DNA of 64,000 bases from Plantago major. Taxonomy: Eukaryota > Streptophyta > Magnoliopsida > Lamiales > Plantaginaceae. Under the pieces are notes generated by a model. The model searched no databases, was not told where the DNA came from, and saw only the letters and a list, made by a program, of their open reading frames with translations. Positions 23,539-34,447 of the stretch are shown here, in pieces (within the stretch, counting starts at the first letter, position 1; each line of letters starts with the position of its first letter). Made by a program: the position numbers and the translations under genes. The stretch spans positions 50,778,580 through 50,842,579 of the forward strand of contig CM048840.1 of assembly GCA_026545765.1 (NCBI GenBank), read 5' to 3'.

Positions 23539-24497
23539 GATTTTGCTATAGTGATTTATATAGGTAATTTACCCTTTATTTATCAATTTTTATTTTTTTC
23601 ATTATGTAATTCTTTCTCAATAATATTCGCACTTAAAATATATATGTAGTTAAAAACTACACCCATTATCAACTCTTGTTTAAAATGGTCAATTAACTCG
23701 TATTTTAAAACTTAAAATTTATTGTACTATATTTAAAAATATTATGCTTCAATTAATAACTGTTTTTGTTAAGTCAACCATATACTCTTTATAATTATTC
23801 TTCTCAATATATATAGCAACAATAGTTTTCACATAAATTACGTATTATTAGATTGAATATACATACATATTTGTAAGTTAAAAATGACGCTACATAAAGG
23901 TGTAAGTCTTTGGGAAACCATGATAACTTCATCATAGTTTAGTCATAAGGCTACAAAAATTGAATACACAAGGATCATAAGAAACATTGCAGGGATGAGT
24001 AGGAACATTATAAGGATCTATATAAAAAATAAATTAGTCCAAAGATTAAAACAAAAATAGGTGGGGCATCCAAAATGAAGCTTAAAAGAAGTGATCGGGC
24101 ATATAATTCAATGGGTTGGTTACCGATCAGTGCTCATGAGCCCCATAATTTTCATCGAGACAACAGGTCATGCAGTCGTTACCGATCACTATACACTTTC
24201 AGTGAAAGGTCAAGTATACCCCCGCTTTTGGCTGTGCGAGTATTTCACGTGACATCTACTTTCTAGCTATATGTAGGGGTTAATTTGCAATATGACCGAT
24301 TCACATCGGAAACCACGAAAAGGAATATCTTCCTTAGTTATCCCGCTCTAATTTCCCCCCCATTTAATATCAGTAGTACAGAAAGTCAATGTTTCTTCTT
24401 CCATTCTAGGGTTTTTAAATTTGAAAAGCAATTGAATATCTAGCCAACACTCTTTGTTTCTAAAAAAATCAAACTTCATCTTCTTTTTCGGGCAAAC
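23539..24497. other. AT-rich intergenic DNA
   Basis: Very AT-rich to about 23900, then unique-looking sequence. Nothing recognised apart from the probable leader of the following gene (about 24400-24497). Confidence 0.4.
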
Positions 24498-26448
24498 ATG
24501 TCTTCGGATGATGAACAGTACAACCCGAACGCCTCCTTCAGTGGTCTCCGTATTTCCCAGCTAGAGGAATTCAATGGTGAGTTTACATGTTTACAAACAA
24601 CTATTTCGTTTCGTATTTTTGTTTAATTTAAGGTGTTAGGATTGATGGGAACTTTTATTTGTACATAGCTGAGGGGATGTGTCACGATGAGGATGTGCAG
24701 CATTCGGTGGGTGACTCTAGCGCCGAGTCTGGTATCTCTTAATCGACGGCCTCTATTATGCCATTTTCTTTTTTTTCCCAATTTGTTTTTATTACTGGTA
24801 CAACAAATTTGGTATTCTTACTTACTTTATGCCCAATATATTAAGCCCGGCCACCATGGCCTGCAAACTAAACCCGGGTACTATGCATTGCTCGTAAGCC
24901 CCGGGAGACGTGGAATTAATGGTTAATTGTCTTTAGAATAATTTGGATAATTAATAATGAAATGACATATAGTAGTAATTTTGTTTTAATTTTTCATGAA
25001 TCGTTTGGATGTAGTAGAATTAGTAAACCTTTCAAATATGAGATATTTAGCCCGAGAAACGCTACAACTTAATAAATGTAGGGCGGTTATTGTACCGGGT
25101 ATACATTTAGGCAACCATGCCCGGCAAACTAAACCCGGCTCCTATGCCTTGCGGCAAAGGTGTTAATTAAAGTATTTAAATGACGAGTAATGGTTTTATT
25201 TAAGTTGGTGCCGGCTAAATTTTTAATTTTACTAGCTTCAAATCCATTTGCTAGCTTGTAATTTTTTTTTTTGCCCCCCCCCCCCCCCCCCCCCTTCTTT
25301 TTTTTTTTTTTTTTTTTGTAGATTCCAGTTTGATCTGTGTGTGTGTGTAATAGGCAAATAATTGTTATTATACTCAACACCAAGACTTAGATCTGATTGC
25401 TATCTTGTAGTATATTTAGTTGTATGTATGTTAACCTAAAATGAGTTTCAAATTTCGAAAATGCAGCTAATACCAGAACTATTTGTTGATAACCAACTTA
25501 CAAGCATCCCACGACATGTAACGTTGAGTATTGGAGATGGAATCATATGGCATATGACAATGTATTGGTGTATGGGTGTGGTTTATTTAGTGAAGGGTTA
25601 CACCAAATTTCATGAAACTTATGGGCTTGGAGAGAGGCATATACTTGTAATGACATATGATGGGGATTCCCACTTCTCAATGGAAGTTTATATGGAGAAT
25701 GGTGTTCAAAAATATTATAGAAATGGTGGATTGGCAGAGATTGTAGGAAAGTTTCCAGATAGGATTTTCCCGTTATGTATTGATTCGATGGAATTCTTGG
25801 AGGGCTTGGCTTGGCTGTTATGGCAGGGGACTGTATTGAAGATTGCACTTTCTTTGGGCTTGATATATGTATGGTGAAGATGAGTATTTATTTGTTCATA
25901 AATGTGGATGTTCTGTATTGACATGTTACATTTCCGTAGGGTATTTGCTATCCATTCTGACCTTTGATGTATGTGATAACTGACAGGTGGCGGTGTTGAG
26001 TATGGACCTTCGCACATAGAAGGTACCATGAGAGAGGCTCAGCGTGAGGCCGTGTATGGACCATATGTATGTTATTGTAATGTGAGGATTTTGTCGAGGA
26101 ACATTGGGCCAGGCTTCGTTATGGTAAGAATTATGTCTACCATTCTGTTGAATTGTAATTGAATCTCTGATATGAATTGCATATGTTCTAATAAATTCTT
26201 CACGATAGAGGATGCCTTTAGATTATGCCCGGAGTGAGCTTGTCGACGGATACAATCATAGAACACTCAAGGTGTTTGGTCGTGGTTGTTGGCATATTGG
26301 GTGTTTCATGAAGGATGGAGTTGCTAGAATAGTTTGTGGATGGGAGGAGTTTGTGTCTGCAAACAATGTGGGCTTGTACGATAGCTGTGCGTTTCAGCGT
26401 AGCAGGAGTAACAGGATTGTGTGGAATGTGACAATTTATCCTGTGTGA
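24498..26448 (+). CDS. B3-domain (REM-like) DNA-binding protein gene or relic
   Basis: Exons can be read for a protein with two plant B3 DNA-binding domains. Exon 1 (24498-24576) starts MSSDDEQYNPNAS and ends at a GTGAGT donor. A region open from 25446 or 25461 to about 25730 encodes a first B3-like domain (IPELFVDN, GVVYLVKG, TKFHETYGLGERHILVMTYD). Exons 25987-26123 and 26209-26448 join in phase and give a second B3 domain (MPLDYARSELVDGYN, GRGCWHIGC, CGWEEFVSANNVG, then ...WNVTIYPV and TGA). The link between exon 1 or 2 (from 24669) and the first B3 exon, and that exon's donor, could not be fixed. CCCGGC-rich word repeats in the intron at 24842-25150 resemble the array after the gene. It may be a working REM gene or a captured or decayed copy. 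Confidence 0.6.
25274..25294 (+). repeat. C21 homopolymer next to T tracts
   Basis: Twenty-one C in a row between T-rich runs, in the intron region of the B3 locus. Such tracts are prone to length error in assembly. Confidence 0.9.
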
Positions 26449-26766
26449 CTACTATTATTGCTTAAATTGTTTGCAGACATTGTTATTTGATGATCAATTA
26501 ATACAGGTTTTGAATCTTACTATTGAATATGAAGATGTGTCTAGTATTTGTTGTTACTTGTGGTGTTTAGATAATCAGTGAATCCTGTTATTATGAATCT
26601 GAATTTGTAACTTTTGAGTGGAATTTGGTTGATGGTTTTGAATGTTAGTATTGAATATGAAGATGTGTGTAGTATTTTCTGTTTCTTGTGGTATATAGAT
26701 GTACCTGACATATTGTGTTAGCCTAATACATTTATATATGAGGAAGTTGGAAAACATAGTCATACG

Positions 26767-27175
26767 ATGCCCGACACCCGTGCCTCTAAAAAACAATGCC
26801 CAACACTTAAATGAAACAATGCCCGACTCTCGTGCCCCGAGAAACAATGCCCAACACTTAAGTGAAACAATGCCCGACACCTATGCCCCGAAAAGACATT
26901 ACCCGACACTTAATTGAATAATGCCCGACATCCATGCCCCCCGACAAAACAATGTCCGACACCTATGCCCCGAAAAAACAATGCCCGACACTTAACTGAA
27001 ATAATGCCCGACACCCATGTCCGGCAACAATGCTCGGGATAAAAATGAAATAAATCAACCTTCAATATTTTATAGGGATACTTTTTTAAAATTAGAAGTT
27101 AGTTCAATGGTATTCTTATCAATGCCCGGCTCCACTGCCTAGCAACAATGCTCGACTCCACTGCCCAACAACAAA
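26767..27175 (+). repeat. Word array of AATGCCCGACAC
   Basis: The word AATGCCCGACAC and close variants (CCCAACAC, GTCCGAC, GCTCGAC) recur roughly 16 times in about 400 bp, alternating with CCGTGCCCCGA and ACTTAA(C/T)TGAAA spacers. All copies point the same way. No ORF spans it. Confidence 0.75.
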
Positions 27176-28082
27176 TTTGCAAGACCAAAATAGCAAAAAA
27201 AAAACTGTAGTATAACACTTAGAATTTATGATGTCCGACTCCACTGCTTAAATCTCAGAAAATTCTCTGATTATCATTCATTCTCTTTAAACCTGCTACT
27301 ATTGTTCTCTTAAAATCTATTATTAGCCGACTTCCGACTTCATCTCTGTTTCCAGACTTGTGCTCTCCAGAATTTCAGTTATATTTCATAATTACCGCCA
27401 TGACTGTGCGACGGAGCTCTCCGACTGAACTGGCCTCCTTACTTTGGATGTCATACTTACCCAGTTGTATCGAAACCATGAAGACGACACCTGCTACCAT
27501 TTCCGATGAAGCCCGTGGTTCGGACAGCGAGCTGGCATCCTTTGCTTGAATAGCGTAATTCGCTTTAATGGTGGAAACCGTAAACACGCAGGAAGCAGCC
27601 ATGGCGAAATCCGAGATCTGTGAAATTGTGTTGTGCTGGGAAAGTGTGGTGTGAAATGAATATAATTCGAGAAGGGAATTGTTTATATTCTCTCAGCTAG
27701 GGTTTACAAAAACTTAATTGCATAAGAAGATTGGCCCCAAATGCACTCACGTGCAGTCCAAAAATGAGAATAATAAGAATTTGCACAAGTCTATGTTGGC
27801 CCAATGTTCTCTCTACCGTTCAGTACACGTGTTTTGCCTATTGGTAATGAATGTTTGCAATTGGTAACGCTTGCAATCTCGGTTTGCTCGATGCAAATTG
27901 GTAACGCTTGTAACCAGAAACAGAACCATGCACACCCACTCAAACCACCACATCCCGAATGATTGGATTTGGATGAATGCACAAAACATTTAGGTGGAAG
28001 GTGTGTGGTGTTTTATCATATTTACGAAAATCATGACTTTTACAAAAATTTAATTTATTTTATGTAAGTTATGTTGATGTGA
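27176..28082. other. Intergenic DNA with a low-support ORF
   Basis: On the minus strand 27602-27375 is an open frame of 75 codons starting MAASCVFTVST. Its two halves look alike (NYAIQAKDASSLSEPR and KYDIQSKEASSVGELR), an internal duplication. It has no recognised domain and may be the start of a lost gene. The rest holds nothing recognisable. Confidence 0.3.
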
Positions 28083-28091
28083 ATGTAACGG

Positions 28092-28832
28092 GGAGCTTTC
28101 TACCCTCAGTCAAGGTGTCGCCCTGACTTACGTCAGTCACCTATTTTGATCCATTAGATTAAAATTTTAACGGTGGAGATCGAATAATCTGTTACCTTTC
28201 GCACTAAGTGTTGCCATGGGGTGTCACTCGTGTCGCACAAGGTGTTGCACTACGTGTTGCTCTAACCGCCTACGTCGCTTTAAATTATTTAAATATATTT
28301 AAAAAAATATATATTTTTGATCTATTAAAAAATTACCTCTATTAAAAAATCAAACTTAAAATTTTGAAATCAAAATTAAATCAAAACCAATAATCAAAAT
28401 TAAATCACCTATCTTCTTCCCCACCACCACCCACCACCACAATTCACCGGAAGCTGCCCCGGAAGCTCCGATCTGGAGCTTCCGCCATGGAAGCTCCAGA
28501 TCTTCGGCGGTAATTTTGGTGTTGGTGTGCAGTGTTGGTGGTGGGGAAGAAGATGGTGGGTGGTGGTGTTGGTGGCGGTTGTGGTGGGTGGTGGTGGGGA
28601 TTGGGGAAGAAGATGGGTGGTGGGGAAGGAGAGTTAAAATTTTTGGAAGAAGTTAATAGTTTCAAAAAATAAAAATAAAAAATAAATAGCGGTTGAAGGC
28701 GATACAGAGCAATGGTTTGGGGCGACACAGAACAATGGTTTAGGGCGATACAGAGCAACTGACACGTGTCAGATGTCAATACATTGACTGACAATAGTCA
28801 GGGCGATACCTTGACTGACGGTAGAAAACCTG
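28092..28832. mobile_element. Non-autonomous Mutator-like element, perfect 9-bp TSD
   Basis: ATGTAACGG at 28083-28091 and 28833-28841 is a perfect 9-bp target-site duplication, the Mutator length. The terminal inverted repeats are about 45 bp: TTTCTACCCTCAGTCAAGGT on the left and TTTCTACCGTCAGTCAAGGT read inward from the right, continuing through TCGCCCTGACT. The inside has a GC-rich segment with a perfect hairpin, GGAAGCTCC-GATCT-GGAGCTTCC (28461-28483), and a GGTGGT-rich stretch (28500-28640), unlike the AT-rich flanks. No transposase. Confidence 0.88.
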
Positions 28833-28841
28833 ATGTAACGG

Positions 28842-31800
28842 ATAATATGTGAATGGTTAAAGAACTGAATAGTAAATATATCATTTCAGTAAAAAAAAAA
28901 AAAAGTTACGGATGAGTATTTTTGTGGAAACAAAGAGAAATCAAATTTGATTTGAAGTAGCAAGTCGGGGGCTACCGCTTGATTATCCTTTTGTCATTAT
29001 TAGTGGCATTGCAAAGGTATCTAAAAAGCACTAAAACAAACAAGAATGGTTGGAAAAGGCTGGACAATTGACACCCACTAAGTAGCTCTATCTCACTATC
29101 ACAAGCAACGAGGAATTCATTTTAGGGATGCCTCTTTCCACTTGGATGGGAATTTGATTAAATCATTCGGAATGAACACCGGCTCGATCACACACGACTA
29201 ATAATATGACACTGAAGATACATACACGACTATAATAAATAACGTCAATTAAAATTTTCTCTACATATCAATAAATTATATCAATTCATTATTAGCCATG
29301 TAAACGTAACGAAACATCCCTAGTCGCACAAAACATGTGTGTATCTCAGACGTCGAAAAAAAAAAAAAAAAACTCTAGGGGTTTCGCGCACATTTTTTAA
29401 TTACTTATATTTCACGCACATTTTTTAATAACTCATTGGAGTTTGGTACTAATTCGTTACTCAGAGGATTTTGCGCATTTTTTTAATAACTCATGGATTT
29501 ATTTTTAACTCGGGGGATTTTTGCGCATATTTTTAATAATTCAATGGGGCTTGGTACTAATTTATTCACTCGTGGGTGTTTTCGTGCACATTCTCAATAA
29601 CTCAGAGTGTTGTGCATTTAACCCTAAATCATTCCATTAGACGCTCAAATGGAGTTACTTATACTGGAATATTTTTGGAGTTCAAGTTAACCTCAATTGG
29701 TCCAACGTTAGTTGATATTGGTCCAGATAACGACAAAGTAAAAGACTGGGGGGGGGGGGGGGGGTGAATAGTCTTTTCAAACTTTTGTCGATCACACAAT
29801 TTCTCAGATATCTTTACATGTATCTGATACTTATATTCAGAGAGCGAAAGTCTTTAAGTGATAAGTGCAAGTGTCAACAAGCTATATAGTGATAAATACT
29901 CAGCAAGTAATAGATAACTAAATGTAAAGTGTAGTAAATAAATAACACAAAGCTTTTATAGTGGTATCTAAAGGTGGCGTAATCCTTCAACTAATCCACT
30001 CGCCCTTTCTCAGGACTTGAATTCACTAAGATAATTAAGATGATGAGGTTCCCTTATAAAATTCTATCTCTTGATCCCTTTAACACAATGGTTCCCAAAC
30101 CAAGTGTTCCCCTTGAGTTGTTCCCTGGCTTTCTCAGCCAAGTACTTCCTCTACTCATCAGTAACCTTTGAGCTATTCCTCAGCTTCCAAAGTCAAGTAC
30201 TTCCTTTATTCAGTTAGGTGAGGACTTTAGTTTTCTCAACTAAATCCTTTCCCTAAACACGCCTGGTGGTGTTTTGGTTATGGTAGTTGTCAAGTAAGCT
30301 AACTTAATAACTTTTCCAGTTACTTAGAGAGATTTGAAGAATCAATCTCCCTTAATACTCTTTTCAGTGTATGAGAAGTTGTTCTTTACTGACCCAAGTT
30401 CTTGTTATGTTCAAGAGAATGAATCGTACATATATAAGTCGCAACTAAATACTTTAATTCAACTCTTTCATAGTAATCAAGGCTTGTTAATGATCATGAC
30501 ACTTAGAACTTTTATACTACTTAGAATCAGAGAGCTTGAGTCGCAACAATAAGCTTGTGAGAGTAAGTAGGTTTGAAGGCTTGAATGCAATTCGCAAGTG
30601 TAAGTTCGTAGTTGTGTGTCTTCAAACATTTTAAGTGGTGATATTTACACTGTGTTTGGTATTGCAGACGACTCGGTATTACTAAGGAATGACGACCCAA
30701 TTTTTTGTTTGGTCTGACTATGGCTCAAGTGTTTGTGGGCCTGGTGACCGGTCCATACATATTGGGCAGCGTTGTGACTGGCTGGGGCAATCTACATGGA
30801 CAAGAAAGGTTGGTTTCCATGGCCCAAAAATAGTGGGGTTTTCTCGTGGACACATTTTGGGCCTTCGGTCCACGTCGGCATATTGGAGAACGAGCTGAAA
30901 GGAAAATCCAACTTACCCTTGCCTAGGTTTAATTGGAGAACGAGCTGAAAGGAACATTTGTCTTCTCATCTATGAATATTAAGGACAACATCGACTTTTC
31001 ACCTGACCAAAGCCCAATTGGAATGGCCTAACTCATACCAAACATAAGCCACTTATGTTGTTACTATTCAGGCCCAACTGAAGACACATAAACCAAACAA
31101 CGAAAATCCATCTCCCGGCCCAATTTTAAGAACAGTCTATTAGAAATAAAACAGTGCTTTAGGCCCATTCTGTAGAACCGGCATAATACGGTACCAAACA
31201 TGCTATTATAGTTGAAAATCATGGTGTTTGAATAGTATCCGTTAGGCACTTGGAAATTAAAACTATTGGTATATGAAAATAGTCTGCAGTGAGCTTAATT
31301 TGTCTCTTTTCAGAGATTTCCTCTTTTACTCAGACATCTATGTCTGTATAATAAATGCACTGTACTATTTTTGTCATGTAGTCTAAACGGAAATTGCAAG
31401 CTATCTGAGGCTTTACACTTCCTTACTCAGCAACCTTTGGGTGTTAGATACCTATTTGAAAACTTGTCTTCCAAAGACACTTATTCTTTAAGGTATCTGA
31501 GCCAAGGTATCTGGGGAGACATCTCCTTCTTCAGCAATCTTGTGCAGTCTCTTAATCTTCAATAAATTGAGCTCTTCGTGCTGGATGCTTGCTTCTTGGT
31601 CTTCTTCAAATATATAAAAATTACATTCAAAAACCTAACATCCTATACAAGATATACTAGACTAACATACTTAGTAAGCTTCCTCTTTTATAATGTTCCA
31701 GTGAACTAAGAGTACTAGTTACCCTTGAGCTAAGATAAGTCATTATGGTTTACTGATCAAAATCTAAATAGATATTCCTAACAATTGATAAGCTATAAAA

Positions 31801-32100
31801 GATGTCAAATAAATAATAGCGGATACGTTAGTTGATTTACTATATTAGAACAAATCAATTAGCTTATATTTTATGAATAATTATAAATTAGTGTAACTTT
31901 CAAAAACTTCTTACACTTTAGTTATACATAAAAAAAAACTTCCTACAAATTGGTGATAAACTTCCTACAAATTAGTAATTTTATTATTTTTAGTAAATTT
32001 GAAATTAAATACACCATTATGGATAAATCAATCCCCTATTTATAGGAAACTTAATCAAAACATTAATTCAAAATACACCATTATCAACACGTTTACACGC
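28842..32100. other. Intergenic DNA, repeats of low information
   Basis: 29360-29620 holds three or four imperfect copies of a unit with CGCACATTTTTTAATAACTC. A G17 run lies at 29748-29764. 30653-31200 may be a MITE (TGTTTGGTA at the left, TACCAAACA at the right), with an internal direct repeat TTGGAGAACGAGCTGAAAGG at about 30882 and 30932. No gene was recognised. Confidence 0.4.
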
Positions 32101-32104
32101 CAGA

Positions 32105-32625
32105 TGCCAGTTGAAATAAACAAGCATCCGCTAATTGATACAAGCAGCTGATAATTGATACAAGCATCATCATCACAATAATCGACCTTCTAGCTTTCTA
32201 CATCCTCCATCATCAGGTTTTTTTTATGTTCATGTTTTCTTATTGACATCGTACCTCCTTAACTTAATTCTATTGACATGTGTTCAATTAGTGGGTTGTA
32301 TTGAGTTATTTTTGTTTTTCCTCATTCAAATTTGAATGCTTTCTTGATATGATGCTTGATGCTTGTTGTAATTATTGAAGAGTGATGCTTGATACTTTGA
32401 TGTATCAATAGTGCAACTAATTATGATGCTTGTTTCATTTTGGATGCTTATATTATATGATGCTTGTAATTTAAGCTAAATGATGCTTGCAGTACTAATA
32501 TGATGCTTGTTTCATATATAATGCTTGCAATGTAATGTTAAATGATACTTGCAGTACTAATATGATGTTTGTTTCGTATTGGATGATGATTGTAATAATA
32601 TGTTAAATGATGCTTGCAATTAATT
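32105..32625 (+). repeat. Word array of TGATGCTTG
   Basis: TGATGCTTG and variants recur a dozen or so times at 32350-32625, with spacers such as CAGTACTAATA and TTTCATATA. About 200 bp upstream (32105-32172) the reverse complement occurs (ACAAGCATC, three close copies), so the two groups could pair. Confidence 0.7.
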
Positions 32626-33853
32626 TTGGTAAATGAGGACATCGTTTATTTTGACAGTGCTTGGCTAATCTTCGAAACCAAATCTAAACAGATTCTAATA
32701 GATGATTAGATGATTGAAGATTAATTTTGATTATTAAATATACTAAATTTAGTATTTAGTTAGAGGTCATCTTTGGAACTAAATATATATACACTAAATT
32801 GTAATAAATATATTATGTATTACTAATTAGTAGGAAATATTTGGGGATGACACCAATTTGTAATTGTCCTTATATTTTAATAATTAGCTTATAAGCTAAC
32901 AATTAGGCGTTCATGCACATGCTTATTTTAAAATAAATCCATTAAGCTGATAAACTAGTGTTAAACAGAGCCTACATTATGGCGTAGTTCCTCGTAACAT
33001 TTTATGCATTGTACAATGCAACACTTTAAACACACTTGGAACAATATAATAAAGCATCTGGAATCACCATACCGTATATACCGTATGACAGTCCAAGACA
33101 CTAAAAATCGTGAATCACTATAGTCTATAGCAGAGCGTTGTAGCATGGACAAAGTCCCCAAATGGGGTCTAGCCTAGCCTTATAAATATGAAAAGAATTA
33201 TTATATCTACATTTTAATGCGGAAGAGTTATTATGTTTGTTGTACAATTTTAATGTACCTGTATATTTTAAAAGTTTAATTGAGAGGGGCTATCGAAACC
33301 TCAATTAAAAATTTTACTCTATAGAAGCCTATAGAAAAATAAACTTTATACCAAGAGTAAGTAGGGTTTTTCTACGGTGAGATAGTAATCGTACATGATT
33401 AAAATAAGATAGTTGTCGTACATTAAAGTGTTTACTAAATATACCCTTTAGTTATTCATTTAGGTCTTGTTTTATAATTCATTCATAAAATATACAAATA
33501 TTCAAACAATTTTAGAAAAAAAATTTATAATTGTAATTATACATAATTGTTGATTTACTATTATACACTTTCATTAAAAAAGAAAATGTATTAATATTAA
33601 TTAGAACCACCATCGGACCTCCAATGACATCTACCGGACCTCCGGCATCCGGCGGATCTCCGGCGACACCATAATTTAATTTTAAAAATTTAATGTTGTA
33701 ACTCATAGGAATTGAACCCAACACCTATGAATACAAGTTTAGAAACTTACCATTAGGCTACAAGGTATTACATGTCCATAGTCTAACTATAAACATATAT
33801 GATATATCCTTATCCAAACTAACAAAAAGAGAAAACCAACCACATAACAATTG

Positions 33854-34009
33854 TTTTAACATCAATTTGTTTTGTCTTTATCCAAGAATTATTGTTTAAC
33901 ATCGATTTGTTTTGTTCTTTTATCCAAGAATTATTATTTAACATCAATTTGTTTTGTTCTTTTATTCAAGAATTATTGTTTAACATCGATTTGTTTTGTT
34001 CTTTTATTT
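33854..34009. repeat. 42-bp tandem repeat, about 3.7 copies
   Basis: AAGAATTATTGTTTAACATC starts copies at 33884, 33926 and 33968, exactly 42 bp apart, after a shorter leading copy. It lies directly downstream (minus strand) of the FAR1-like frame. Confidence 0.9.
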
Positions 34010-34255
34010 TATTTTGTTTTAGATTTCCGAATATTAAAACCGTAATGTTTGCCGTAGTCGAGATAAAAGTCATGTGCTTCATCGTCTGTAGCAAAATCTA
34101 AACTTAAGAATGTCATCATCATTGGGAAATGCATTATCACAGTCATGTTTGATAGTGTCTGAAGTGTGAAAATATGCATCCTCGCCCTCTGATTTCATGT
34201 CATCGGAACTTACAATATCGTCATCAGTATAACAATATGTCTCTTCATCAACCAT
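34010..34255 (-). pseudogene. FAR1/FHY3-like N-terminal fragment
   Basis: An ATG at 34255 opens an acidic leader (MVDEETYCYTDDDIVSSDD). After a frameshift near 34110 the frame reads ATDDEAHDFYLDYGKHYGF followed by NIRKSKTK, the start of a FAR1 zinc-binding domain, known from FHY3/FAR1 and the related MULE transposases. It ends at a TAA near 34010, before the cysteines and histidines of the domain. Not functional. Confidence 0.65.
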
Positions 34256-34447
34256 AATTCTGCATAATAAGGAAAGGGAAAAAAAAAAAAACAGCACAAC
34301 ACATGAAGAAAAATTAACTCAATTAAATAGGAAGAAAAATGCCTACTATTGTGATAGCTAAAGAAGTAGTGTGGGTACTACTAGTGTCTTCGCAAAGATT
34401 TTTGAGAAAAAACATCATTGACAAATGTATAGAGCATTTACATTGCA

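Noticed and set aside
25129..25383. Minus-strand frame with poly-Lys and poly-Gly
   Set aside because: It is only the translation of the T/C homopolymer tracts.
28444..28794. His/Pro-rich minus-strand frame of 116 codons
   Set aside because: Low-complexity translation of the GGTGGT-rich interior of the MULE MITE.
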